From the NCBI GenBank assembly GCA_028532985.1, contig JANCIK010000008.1, positions 372,001 to 436,000 of the forward strand: DNA of 64,000 nt, written 5' to 3'. Numbering within the stretch: the stretch's first letter is position 1; the number at the start of each line of letters is the position of its first letter. The notes under the pieces were generated by a model. It was not told the origin of the DNA. It ran no database searches and saw only the letters and a list, made by a program, of their open reading frames with translations. This DNA is from Stropharia rugosoannulata (lineage: Eukaryota > Basidiomycota > Agaricomycetes > Agaricales > Strophariaceae). Shown piece by piece: positions 46,715 through 58,187 of the stretch. The position numbers were made by a program, and so were the translations under genes.

Positions 46715-49700
46715 TTATAGACGGTGTTGGGTTCGGTACTTGTTAAGTATGCCTGAGGCGTTCTTCAGGTTTGCTGGCGGCTCCCAGGAGTCCTCGTTGG
46801 CGTCGTAGCCCTTCCATCTGACCAAGTATTCAGTTCTTTTGCCCTTCCTTCTATGGTGCATAATTCGTTCCACTTCGTATTCAGATTCCCCGTCGATTAA
46901 TTCAGGGGGTGGTGTTGCGTAGTTAGGTCCGTGGGCCTCGGTTTCCTTATACGGTTTGAGTAGTACGATGTGAAACACGTCGTGGATTTTCCAGTGAGCT
47001 GGTAACTTTAATTTATACGTAACAGGGGAGAGCACCTCCGTGATCGTAAACGGGCCGACGTTTTTCGGGGATATCTTCTTCGATGCGTAGTTCATCTTAA
47101 GGTTACGGGCGTCGAGCCAGACTTTATCTCCCTTCTTATAGGTTGGCGAGTCGTGCTTGGTCCGCTTGATCATTCTTTGTTGCGCTAGTTCGTGAGCAGC
47201 CAGCACTTCTTCTCTGTCTTTCTGAAGCGTCTTGAATCTCTCTTCTGCTTCTGGGAACTTCGTGTATTTGTATGCGGTTGGGATAGCGATGGGGTTCACT
47301 CCCATCTGTAGCTCGAATGGGGTTTTCTGGCGGTCGGCATGTCTTCAGCTGTTATGGGTAAAGTCCAATGTTCCCAGCTTTCGGCTCCATGTGGTTGGGT
47401 TATTTACGCAAAATATGGAAATATAGGCTTCAATTTCTTGGTTGAAGCGTTCCACCGTCCCATCGGTCTGTGGGTGGTACGCAGTGGACAGTTTCTGCGT
47501 GATGCCAAGTAGTTTCATGAATTCCCTGAAGACCCTTGCGGTAAACCTAGGGTCTCGATCGCTGGTAATCGCGTCCGGTAAGCCGTATCTTCTGAACAAG
47601 TTGTCGATCAAAAGCTGTGCGATCTCCTCCTCGTTTGCCGTTTTGTTGGTTTTTATGGTAATTAGCCCCTTAGTAGATCCATGGTCCACTATGGATAGAA
47701 TGGCATCATACCCGTCACTGTTTGGGAGGTCGGTTATCAGATCCCAGGCGCAGTTTGCGAACGGTCGGTTGGAGGTAGGCGCTTTGATTGGGTTTAGAGT
47801 TGGTTTGTTCGGGCGCCTGTTTATTTTAAACTCTTGGCAGGTGCCGCAGCCTTTACAATAGTTTTTGACAAATACCGCCATTCCTGGCCATCAGTACGCG
47901 TCCCTAATGTTGTTGAGTGTTTCAATTTCTCCCGGGTGGCCCGCGGTCAGGTTGTCGTGGTAGCGTTGGGTGATTTTCCTTCTGAGTAGAAGGTTGTCGG
48001 GTATGTACTGCTTTTCTTGGTAAAACAGTCCTATTTCGCTACCGCTTTGTTCAAGCATCCATTCTGGGACTTCTCTTGCTCCTTTTCCGGTGGGATCATT
48101 TATTAAATCGATAATCCTGTGGGCAAAGTCATCGGTTGTCAGTGCCTGGGAGATTTCGTCTTGGAGTTCTAGATCTATGTAATTGATCTCAACTTCCTTA
48201 TCGAGGCTGAGTTGTCATATGGATAGTTTTGATAGAGCCTCGTTTTGGTATTCGATCAACCTTGCAAATAGATCTCCCAGCAACATTGTGACTTTTTCGT
48301 CGTTTTCATCATTTAAGGGGATGTGGTCCGGCCTTCTGGATAGCGCATCAGACTGTATCATCTGGGTTCCTGGAGTGTGTTTCATCTCAAAGTCGTACTG
48401 CGACAGGAGTAGTAGCCATCGTGCCTGTCGTCCGTTTAATTTCTGGGGAGTACGGTAGTACGTAAGGTTTTTGTGGTCGGAGAGGATTAGTAATTTATGT
48501 GGTCCTCCCATCACGTAGTGTCTCCATTCCGATAACGCACGAATTATGGCCAGTAGTTCCCTATCGTATATCTCGTACTTCCTTTCCGTTGGGGAGAAGG
48601 TTTTTGAGATGAATGCGCATGGATGTTTTTGTCCATTGGTATCTAATTGCATGAGGACGGCACCGCTAGCGTATTTTGATGCGTCTGACTCAATGGTGAA
48701 CGGCCTGGTTTGGTCTGGCATGGTAAGCACCGGTTGTTCTGTAAAGCGTTTTTTGAGTTCTATAAACGCCTGTTCTGTTTCTTCCGTCCATTCGAATTTC
48801 TTGTCCTTTTTGAGGAGTTCATTGAGCGGTCGTGCTATCTCGGAGTAGTGACGAATGAATTTTCTGTAGAAGTTTCCAAATCCTAGGAAGGATCATACTT
48901 GTTTTACGGTTGTCGGGGTTGGCCATTCTAGTAATCCGGCAACTTTCTTAGGGTCCATGGCTATCTGTCCTTCCGAAATGATCATTCCGAGGTATTCGAG
49001 TTGCGTCATTTCAAACTCGCATTTCTCTGGTTTGAGATAGAGATCGTTTTCCTTCAGGATTTCTAGTACCATTCGTGTATACTGTTCGAGATCTTCCTTG
49101 GTTTGGGCGAAGATTAGGATATCGTCCATATAGATGATGACATAATTCTTTCTGAGCGGTTCTCTGAATATATTGTCCATCATGGCTTGGAAGGTCGCCG
49201 GTGAATTACACATTCCGAAGAACATGACTTCTGGTTCAAATAGGCCAAATTTCGTGGTGAAAGCCCCTTTCCATTGGTCTCCTTCGTGAATCCGTATGTT
49301 GTTGTACCCCGAGCGAAGGTCCAGTTTTGTGAAGCATTTGGCTCCTTTCAACTTGTCCAATAGGTCCGAGATTAAGGGGAGCGGGTACGCGTTTTTAACC
49401 GTATGATCATTTAGGTATCTGTAATCCTGGCAGGGTCGCAGTTTTCCATCTTTCTTTCCGACGAAGAAAAAGGGGGATCCCATAGGCGAATTGGACAGTT
49501 TGATGTATCCCTTAGCCAGATTCTCGTCAATGAATTTACGAGTCTCTTCCTCTTCTCGAGGATTTAACGGGTAGATTTTGAATGACTTGGGTTCGAAGGT
49601 GTCCTTTAGCTCGATCTTGTGGTCCCATGGTTTCCTTTCCGGTAGTCGATCAGCCGTTTGCTTTTTGAAGATGTCCAGGAAGTCGTGATATTCTTCGGGT

Positions 49701-50323
49701 ATCATGTCCTCAAGTGGTTTAGCTGGTTTGTCGTCTTTTGCCAGTTTGTGGGAGTTGGTAGTTTTAGCGCGTATCCATGTTTCCGCTTCTGGGTGTTCAA
49801 GCGCCGTGGTTTGGATGACTGTTTCCAGTAGCTCCCATTTGTTGCCAGTTTGTCCGTTGTCCGTTGCCGTAGTTGTCTCATCCTGTCTCCAGGAAATTTC
49901 CCCCGTAACCCAATTGATGTCTGGGTTGTGTTCATTAAGCCAGGGGTGTCCTAGAATTATGTCCTGCCGTCCTAGTCCAGTAACAAAGAATTCCTCTGTG
50001 AAAGTACGTCCTAAAGCTATAAATGTTAGTACCACTTTGTGCCTGATGGTCCCTCGTTTGTTCAGCATTCCGTCCACGTTCTGTACTTTGAGGGGTTGTT
50101 CCAATTTGGTCGTTTCAATTTTATTCTTTTGCACGTAGTTTTGATTGATAAACGATCCTTTTGCTCCGCAGTCGACGAGGGCATTGTTTTCAATGATTTT
50201 GTCACTCATACTTTCGATAGGGAATTTTATGGGTAAAGTTGTGTATTTTCGTTCCCTATCTACTTGTACATTGTGAATCAAAAAATCCGGAGAAACATAC
50301 ATTGAACTATTTCTCCTTTTCAA
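46715..50323 (-). pseudogene. Gypsy pol (PR-RT-RH-IN-chromodomain) with four in-frame TGA
   Basis: The protease motif is ALVDCGAKG at about residue 51 (family usual is D-S/T-G; Cys here is odd). Reverse transcriptase carries YVIIYMDDIL at about 394-403; RNase H follows (TIESDASKYASGAVL, DRELLAI, SDHKNL); integrase has the H-H-C-C finger (YHDNLTAGH...CKGCGTC) and acidic triad (AWDLITDLP, TSDRDPRF, TVERFNQE). The C-terminal chromodomain is YEVERIMHHRRKGKRTEYLVRW with WEPPANLKN. TGA codons at 48893-48895, 48215-48217, 47891-47893 and 47345-47347 fall where relatives have Arg (three) or Trp (one); each is a single transition. There are no frameshifts across about 1200 codons. The natural stop is at 46715. 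Confidence 0.9.
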
Positions 50324-51525
50324 AAATTCTGTTCGTCGTCAGAGTCCGGTGCTGCTGTGGCTATCCTGGCGCATTCTTTGAAGAACGCGGTGGCGTCTTT
50401 TTCGTTTTCCCATTCCATCTGTCTGACGAATTTCTTAGCAGAGTTGAAGTTGAACTTCTGCGGCTATTCGGCTTTCTTCGGGGTTTCTTTTTTGTCGTTG
50501 TTCCACCATGGTTTGGTGGTTCGGTTCGTGCCTGATGAGGAAGAGGCTTTCTTTGGGCAATCTTTCGCGAGATGCCCGGTTTGTTTGCAGTTGAAACATG
50601 CCCCCTTGCGAAGGAGCTCTCCTCTTTCTGCATAGGTGAGGGCTGCGACAGCCTTCTCTTCGTTCTGTTCTCTGGTCTTCTTGACCTCGATGACATCGAT
50701 GTCCATCGTGAAGGGATCTTTAGCGGCTTTGTATCCGCCAGAGTTGGTTCGTCGATAGGTCATGTTCTTGACCTCGTTCATCCTTTCTCGGGCCTGTTTG
50801 TAGTTGCGTTCCTGTCTGATGGAACACTCTTTCCAGTCGGCGTAGGTTTCGGGTGGGGACTCGTGGAAAAGGAGTTTCCTCCAAGCGGCGGGGTTAAGCG
50901 CCTTGCAGAAGAGGTCGACCTTTCTTCCATTATCGGTGATCCTGGCTTGGTCGGTCAGGATTTCGAATTTCGTGATGAACTCCTGGATTGGCATGGATCC
51001 CTGTCTGAGTTCTCTTAATTTCTGCTCAGCGTCTAGCTCGAGCTTGGTTCCTGCGAATGCTGCTTCAATCTTATCTTTGAAGTGAGCGTACGAGTCGCTG
51101 ATGACGAAGTTGTCAAGCAGGGTGGTGTTCTGGGTAATGTAATTATTTTTCCAGGGACCTGCGGTTCCGTCCTGCATGTGTCTGAGGGTGAAAAGAATCT
51201 TCTGAGCGTCTTCGGTGTATCTCACGGGGTTCGATGTGAAGTGGAGTTTTAAGTTGATGAGGAACTCGCAGCATTTCTCTGGTGTACCGTTGAACAAGGG
51301 AATCTTCACCTTGTCTTCTTTCTCGGGGCGGGCGTTCTCCGCCTGAGTTCTGGCTATCGTTGCCTCTGTGAACCTTTGTTCTCTTGCTGCCAGGTCGCAC
51401 TGCATTATCTCGAATTGTTCGCGAGTTCGGCGCCAGTATTCTTCGTATTCCGCTGCGGTCGGTTGTGGTGCTGGTGGTGCTCGCGGTCCGGTGGGTTGTT
51501 CGAACATGGGTTGTTCTCCTTCCAT
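50320..51525 (-). pseudogene. Gypsy gag with one in-frame stop
   Basis: Starts MEGEQPMFEQPTGPRAPP; a capsid-like region follows (VKIPLFNGTPEKCCEFLINL, typical of Ty3/Gypsy Gag), then a CCHC zinc knuckle at residues 310-323 (CFNCKQTGHLAKDC). A TAG at 50464-50466 interrupts the frame; the frame then continues for some 47 codons (FNFNSAKKFVRQMEW...) to the natural TGA at 50320-50322. The TAG is one C-to-T step from CAG. Pol begins in the -1 frame exactly at this end. Confidence 0.85.
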
Positions 51526-51679
51526 GTCTGGTCTGAATCTTTCTGGTTCTGGTGATTCCGAGGTTCTGGTTAACTCGGTCGGGGTTGTCGTTTCACTGGC
51601 CCAATATCTGGCTGCCGTGGTGTCGTTGTTTCGGGGTGTTACGAGGTGAGGCTCGTAACGATAAGGGAGTTAGTTCTTT

Positions 51680-52215
51680 TGTTAGGACTTCGAAGACAGA
51701 GTCTATAAGTCCTTGACAATCGATCTAATCTCCGTGTCGTAAAGTCAAAGGTTCAAGGTAATCTCTTGACGAATGTCTTGTCAAGTGACGAGACAGAGTC
51801 GTGAAGAGAGAGCTAGTAGACTTATGAGCCCTAAGTCTAGGAAAGGTTAAGAGAAGTAGATTCTCAAAGAACTAACTGGAGAGTTAGCTCAGTAGCTACT
51901 ACATCTTATATACCTATCGACGTATGGTATAAATAGTCGTGCGCGTACATGGAGTTCAAAGGGGAATAAGGGCGCGGTAAGAAGTAGGTAAAATGTGGGT
52001 TCCTATGCCATGGGTGTGGGACAGGGTTCCACGAGTGTGAGAGAGAGAACACGTAGTTGTTCTCTCCTTGGCGAGAAGGTGTATATGTAGAAATACAAGT
52101 GCGAAGTTGTTCGCTTAAGTAAAGGAAAATGGGGCGATATGATAAGATAAGATGAGGGTAATCATATCGTGATAAGATAAATGTAAAGAAAAAAGATAGT
52201 ACCGGTTTTGTAACA
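51680..52215 (-). repeat. 5' LTR of the Gypsy element with promoter
   Basis: 536 bp. On the coding strand a TATATAAG box (about 51905-51912) lies some 30 bases before the AGTTAGTTCTTT segment ending at 51866, which suits transcription starting at that segment. Confidence 0.93.
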
Positions 52216-52849
52216 CTACCTACGTACAGAATTTTCTAGTAAATACTCCGTAGTGTATTTAAGAGCCCATAGGGCAACCCAATAAACAACCTTTTATTCG
52301 TCTATCTTTCCAATAGTGTCAAACCTTATAACGCCAACTCAATATGGGTAACATTACTAATACATGTTTAATATGCTATTAACAAGATTATATCATCAGC
52401 AAGACCTTTAGAATAGAAAAAAAGATTGATTTTATAAAGTAGTGAAATTGTGATTGCATCATTGGTACATGAGATAAATAAAATATACAATTTATACTCC
52501 ATAAAATGGAAGCTCTGTATGTTACCTTCAATTAGAGGGCTTTACAGGTGGAATCAGAGATTAAAGTGTTTTGAGAGGGAGGGGGCGGACTCCGATCAGG
52601 AGAGGGGGGGACATGGGAATAAATGTGCAAATAACTCACCATAGTGCAAATAACTCACCATATGAAAGTGGCTCACGCACCACTCACGCACTCACGCATG
52701 CCTCACTGCTTTTTCCCTCTGCCCCATGTATTCATCCAGAGTACTTAACGAGCTTCATGGTTTGATGTTTGAGGCATTTCTGATCTATTGGATAAGGAAA
52801 TAAGCATCACAACATAAGGCTGCCTCGAGTAGTAGAACTCACGGAGATT

Positions 52850-53017
52850 TTACTTGAAAGGGCACTTTGGCGCGTGCGATCCCTGTTTGCCACAGTGGCA
52901 GCACTGGGGCTCGCTGTAAGTTGCACAAATTATGACCGGAGGTGCCGATGCCAGAGCTGTCTTGACAGAGCTGGCTGTCGCCGAAGTGGTAGTTGTAGTT
53001 GTAGTGGAGGGGCTCAT
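52850..53017 (-). CDS. 55-residue zinc-knuckle-like protein, copy 2
   Basis: Paralog of 35148-35315: same length, frame and Cys/His pattern (CCHCGKQGSHAPKCPFK), starting MSPS with a Thr run. Only about four residues differ (including an Arg to Gln and an Arg to Cys) despite more change in the flanking DNA. TATA-like box at 53117-53124. It lies in the distal part of the HET-D unit, just beyond the nested insertion. Confidence 0.5.
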   Translation of the reverse strand: MSPSTTTTTTTSATASSVKTALASAPPVIICATYSEPQCCHCGKQGSHAPKCPFK

Positions 53018-53116
53018 AGTTATAGCTTTAGTTTTTCTTTTAGATAGGAAGGTTGCTCGTGGTCTGTTGTGAGGAGGGGTAGTTCGAGGTATGGGGGTGA
53101 GTGAATATCAGGACGG

Positions 53117-53124
53117 CTTTTATA
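53117..53124 (-). promoter_or_regulatory. TATA-like box of small zinc-knuckle gene, copy 2
   Basis: TATAAAAG on the minus strand at the same distance from the ATG as in copy 1, followed by the same TCACTCACCCCCATAC leader. Confidence 0.5.
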
Positions 53125-53376
53125 TGTACTTGAGAGGGTAAGCTTGCTTGTGGATGCAGCACAACATACACTGCATTGACTTTACATTGTTCACAAAAGG
53201 ATGGCCAGTTGCTTTGCTTTAGTCATTGGGAGGTGGACCAAAAAGTCACAGTTTGTTTGGGACACCGTAAGCAACACGGATACTACTGCTGTGATTCCGG
53301 CAGGCTGCGGCACGTAAGCGGAGAATGAATTGAGTGTTGATTCCGTTGGAGTATTCCTTGCGACCGCCTTTCTTCA

Positions 53377-54174
53377 ACTGAAGCCAATCCACCCAACAGT
53401 TTTTCGAAAACACGTGGCATGTTTGTCACGGGATATTTTTCTCATACGCAAAGTTGCGAACTTGACAGATCAGACTGATGCGCCTGTTGTACCGCGGTAT
53501 GCCTTAAAAATCATACCTCTCCACCATATGATACAGACTATATGTGATGCACTCACCAAATCTGGTTTCAAGTGTGACTTCCCATGTGCCTGAGGGAAGG
53601 ATAAGGTCTCAAAACGGCTGGAGGATAATACTACGGCATATGAGGGTGGGCATGATTGAAAAAAAGTTGTCCACATTTACTTTGCATTTACTACACTTTG
53701 TAATGTAAACACATTTTTTACTTTATAAATACAGGGATAATCTATTTACTTATATGCATGTTGGTATCTGGATGTAGTGAGGTACTTAAATACTAGTTTT
53801 TGCCAGACACTGGTCCCTAATCCAGGCTCCAGCGCAAGAATCGCACAGACTAGAAGTAGTGCGCATGCCGTAGCCCGTGCATCAACTGTGCATAGCCACA
53901 AATTTCACGTCTCTAATCGCAGGTTGGTCACGGGTCGCGTGTAATGGTACGTATAAGGTTGGAGTATGCATACGTCTTCGATGGGAACCGGAAAAAACGA
54001 TGGGACCTCACTACATACCTCAATGGTGAAGAGATATGATTTTTTAAGGCATACCGTGGTACAACAGGCGCATCAGTCTGATCTGTCAAGTTCGCAACTT
54101 CGCGTATGGGAAAAATATCCCGTGACAAACATGCCACATGTTTTCGAAAAACTGTTGGGTGGATTGGCTTCAGT
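53377..54174. mobile_element. 798-bp TIR element with 9-bp target duplication
   Basis: Inverted repeats of about 150 bp starting ACTGAAGCCAATCCACCCAA. 9-bp target duplication CTTTCTTCA at 53368-53376 and 54175-54183. The paralogous HET-C unit is unoccupied near 35710-35720. No coding gene; the open frames in the arms are mirror images. A 9-bp duplication with long TIRs suggests a non-autonomous Mutator-like element. Confidence 0.88.
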
Positions 54175-54183
54175 CTTTCTTCA

Positions 54184-57100
54184 CCCGAGATGCATAGCTC
54201 GATTTGTCTTCAATTTACTTTCTATCTCTCTCATCTCCACCGACCTCTAGAGCTCTATGGTTCAATGGAAAGGATTGGGCGCGCATAGGCGGGGAGACGT
54301 AGTAAACTCGGTCTAGGTATGTACGTAGCTCACCCAGGATGGCTGGTTTTCTTTGCATAGTACAGTCAAATAGGCTTAGCAGAATTTCTCTCATTCTCCT
54401 CGAACACGCTGCTACGTCCCACCTTATGCGCCCCGGAATGACTTCACGCCATGGCGTGCAGTGGTACCAAAGTCCTGTAGAGTAGTAGGGCATATTTACG
54501 CCCCCTTTGACCCCTGTCTCATCCGTTTGGATTCAGCCCGTCCATTCTCTCGTGCGTACTCTCTCTCGGCATCTCAGTCCCTTCGTCTCTGCTGTGCTCA
54601 TTCCAATAATAACATTCCTCTCCCCACCTTATTCAGCCCCCCTTACACCACTGTATCCCATCCTCACTTCCCCGCCCTAAAGTCTTTCTCATTCAGAAGC
54701 AATCTCCTTCGTCAATGCTTATTGGTTTCCTGTCTCCCTTCTCAATATTTCCCCTCCCCACTTACTTGCCCTGATGCACGGACCACATTCACCTGCCCCG
54801 AGACACTGCCCGGGTGCATATATGCGCCATAACATACAGTTGAGCCCATGACAAGCTGTGTCAGACCTTTTGGCTCCACTGTTCGCCCCTCCCCTCATTT
54901 TTGCTCTCCCTCGACGCTGTATGCACTTCTCGTGTGACTGATCTCATTCCTAGTACATATTCGTATATGCTCCCTGCATCCCACGCTGTCTCAAATTTAG
55001 TGTTCACGTCCACGATACCCTCCCTCGTTCAATTTGACTTTCAGACCTGGCACACTTCCTGGTTCTTGTTTGCCTGGCTGGGTCTTTCCTTCCTGTTCGG
55101 CGCCCCATGCCATGCACTTTTCTGTTGAATTCTTTCTTTGTCCCTTTTTTGCGCAGTGTACCCGCGACCGGTTATGTGGGCGACTGACCTTTGTTCTGGC
55201 ACGAACAAATACCAAAGGAGTATGTTGAACTGTTGAGGTGCGTATGTGGTCCCTAAATGTCATGGCGTTCTCTGACGTATATGTAGCCAGTAGAAATTTT
55301 CCTGCCCTCCAACAAGCGTCGTCTCTTCGTAGCTTTCTCTTTCTCATTTACCCTCCACGTCACTCGCTCTTATCAGACGTGACTGTCTTTGTACGTATGC
55401 AAGTCTATTCTGCGCTTTATTCCGTGCTCTTAATGGACTGGTTCTGTAGGGCAGCACTACCATCTTCGTAGTTCGTCCCTGCTTCTACCGGTGTGCTTTC
55501 CCGCAGCTGACGTTCATCTCCCTACCAAAGCACTAGTATCCCCGGTCTGTCTCCTTATTCACGCTCACACCTTCGCTTTTAGTGTACAAGCCTTGTTGTC
55601 CCCTTCTCACAATACACACCTTTCGGCTTTCAGGTGCTCACATCAGCCCTCCCCCATACTGGTCTTATCGGCTTGTCGTGTCACAAGTTGTGCCTTGTTA
55701 GATCCCTTGTCAATGCGCTCGTCCACCAGGCTCCTCGCATGTCCTCATGCTCCTCCGAACTTCTGCTCCTTTGTGCAGGGCCCTGGACACTCTGTCTCGC
55801 TGGTACATGCGCTTCTTGGGTGTTTAGCCTCTGCCACTAGAAGCACGACTGACAGTATAGGCGCTCACCTATCCTGATGCGGGTGTTCTCCCTATAACTC
55901 CCCTTTTTGCTATCCCGTCGCACTTCTCCTGCCGTGCCTCCCATCGGGGATATCTCACTCTGTTCATATGCAATTCTAATACATTCTACTTTGCGGGGAT
56001 TTCTCAATTAGAGTCGTCAAGATATAAGGGGAGAGTCGCCTATCCAGTTGTACCGCCAGTCATAGGTTTCTATGTGATGTTGTACGATGTTCAGCCTGAC
56101 CACACTAAAGGCCGCAAATGCAGATAAAAGAATGTTTTGTGCATGATGCATATGTCAGGAACATTAGAGGGTCCGAATGGTGAATGGAACACGAGGTTGA
56201 CCCTGGGACTTATTATGATGTTGACGAAGACAATAACTCTTAAATCTTGCTGGTTTCTCATGTTGCTCCTTTTCTGCCGTAGCTCCACTCACTGATGCGC
56301 CTTGTTCCGCTGTATCCGCCTTGTTCCAGTTTTTACGCATCTCGTCTCAAAAATGCCGCCCTGTTGTGCTAGGTGGTGCATCACGTTCAGGCCACAGCAC
56401 GCAAGATCTTCCCATCCCAAACTCGGTTCCCATCATCATCCTCCGCTTTCACCCCCGACTAACATGCAACTCAGATATACGATCACAGACGAACCTAAGT
56501 TATATAAGAATGCATGCCCACATCTCAGTGTCTTCTACACTGTGATCTAAGGGGTAGAAAGGGGAGAGAGGACAACAGGGCGAGCACTTATTAACGCCCG
56601 TGCCTCATTCTGCCTCTATAGACTCGCTTCAGTATCCTTCGACCATGGACCGCAGCTCGGATACAAAACTAGATGCCGTCCACTCACCACGCCGGTCTTC
56701 TTTCCAGGTCGCAAGTACATCGTATCCTTAGTCAATGCCTCTTTTCCGCCTCTGCGCGTACACACGCCGCTGCATCATGTCCCATCGTATCAATCACCAG
56801 GAGAGGCCCCCACCTGACCGCTCACTCTGCCTCTCGCTCCCCTCGGCCCACGTCATCATGTCAAATGTATGTATCAGGCCAGGCCGTCACTCAGTCCGTT
56901 CGTCCGTTCGTCCGTTCGTCCGTTCGTCACCCGGCCACTTTAAACACGCGCGCCTGTTTCCACAAGCGTCCCCACTCCTTACAGGCCATGCCCCACTCCA
57001 CCCGCCCACCCGGCTCGTCCGCTACCCTATCATTATGCACGACTCTTTCCTGCCCATCCAGGCCGTACATGCGCAATGTGCTAGTCTTCTGCAACGGGAA

Positions 57101-58187
57101 GCAGCGAGCCGTGCTCCCCGCGCGTTGCTCGCGGTCCCGTGAACAACTCTGACCCCTTTCTCCTACCTACTAGAACGACGCGAGATGGAGGCCGACAGAG
57201 GAAGCGCGAAGGAAGATCGTTACAGGGAGGAAAATAACGGAGGAGCGTCAAGGAAGGACACGTACGTGAGTGGGAGGCCGTGGTTGCCCCTTTGCACGGC
57301 CACCAGTATGTTGCCTTGTGTCTGTCTCCCGAACCTCACCCTCCGTCCGCCCCCCTACCGCTCCGCCTCCTGCAGTCCCGGTAACATCTTGGCCCTTCCA
57401 GATCCATCCTATGTTTCACCTGCACCCGGACGCGCCACGGCTCGTGGTATATTTTCCGGGAGCGTCATTTGATAGTGAGACGCATAACCCGAATTTATTA
57501 GGTCGTAGCACCTTCAAGAGTATTCGACTCTGCGTGTCGGGACGACCAGTCCGCGTCTGAATCCGCTTCCGAGGCAGAGCCGTATTTCATCATTAATAGC
57601 GTCTTTAAGCTCTGGTAACGGTAGGCATCATGATCAGACCCTACCCCAGGGCCCAACACATCGATCTGGACGCAAGTAAGAAGTAATGTATGCTGTGCAC
57701 ATTCACAATAATACTTGATGTGATGATAGTAACTGCATAGGAAGCTTGGGAAGTCATCATGGAGATCAATATGGAGTGTGAGTGTAAAGACAAGGTTGAA
57801 GGAGGGTGAACCTCGGGGATGGAGGTCAAGGCAGAGGTGAAGGGGCGGATATGGTTTCAGGAGAGCTAAGCAGAGCTATGTCCTCAAGTTTTCAGCTTCA
57901 GCTTTGCTGGTTGTAACAACTGTTCAATCCTTCAGTATCGTACATGTACATCTGTACCGTGATTTAAACTAAAAGATATTATGCCATTGGCCAATCATCG
58001 GCGGTCCGGCAATCCTATTTTTGGAAGGGAAGGCTATACGTACAGCTATTATAAGGCTCCAGCCAGTGGTCACCAGATCAACACAGCCAACTTCGGATTC
58101 CAATCGCATAGCACAGCATGTCGGACAACGCAAGACTTAATCCACAACCACCTCGTTCTACGACAAGCGACTGCCCCAATCTGTACA
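54184..58187. other. non-coding interval between the HET-D unit and HET-E
   Basis: No supported gene. To about 54830 it is paralogous to 35720-36200. The rest is C/T-rich with short frames only. An octamer tandem (CCGTTCGT, about five copies) lies at 56896-56936. From 57975 the sequence resembles the region upstream of HET-B (CCAATC[A/C]TCGGCGGTCC in both), so HET-B and HET-E share one type of 5' flank and HET-C and HET-D another. Confidence 0.5.

Larger units (their letters stand above)
44066..52215 (-). mobile_element. complete chromodomain Ty3/Gypsy retrotransposon
   Basis: 8150 bp with two identical 536-bp LTRs (44066-44601, 51680-52215) and the 5-bp target duplication CTACC (44061-44065, 52216-52220). 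The coding strand is minus. Just inside the 5' LTR, AAAGAACTAACT (51668-51679 on the complement) is perfectly complementary to AGTTAGTTCTTT inside the LTR (51866-51877), the arrangement used by Tf1 for self-priming. A polypurine tract TATGGGGGTAA precedes the 3' LTR. Order of genes: gag, protease-RT-RNase H-integrase-chromodomain, a small frame, then a long extra frame with two zinc knuckles. Confidence 0.95.
43986..52315 (+). mobile_element. solo Copia-type LTR (175 bp), interrupted by Gypsy
   Basis: Two pieces, 43986-44065 and 52221-52315. Starts TGTTGGAG and ends CCAATA, the same terminal pattern as the Copia LTR at 22925. 5-bp target duplication GTGTC at 43981-43985 and 52316-52320. No internal Copia sequence, so it is a solo LTR left by recombination. 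Confidence 0.8.
43750..52643. mobile_element. TATGG-terminus element, copy ii, split by LTR insertions
   Basis: Same family as 41800-42380: its left end lacks the first 22 bases and abuts the type iv element; its right end is complete and is followed by an extra 19-bp terminus (to 52662). The interior is interrupted by a solo Copia-type LTR, itself interrupted by the Gypsy element. Confidence 0.8.
41717..52724. mobile_element. outer TIR element with 10-bp target duplication, host of a nest
   Basis: Imperfect TIR of about 40 bp at both ends, starting GGGCA[C/G]AGG and running through AAAAAGCAGTGAG into GTGCGTGAG repeats. Target duplication CATGTATT[T/C]A at 41707-41716 and 52725-52734. The paralogous site near 35006-35016 is empty (CATGTATTCA once), confirming both borders. 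TIR length and a 9-11 bp duplication suggest a Mutator-like element, but no transposase is present. Its own sequence is GTGCGTGAG-type repeat DNA (41717-41799, 42381-43000, 52663-52724); everything else is nested insertions. Confidence 0.85.
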
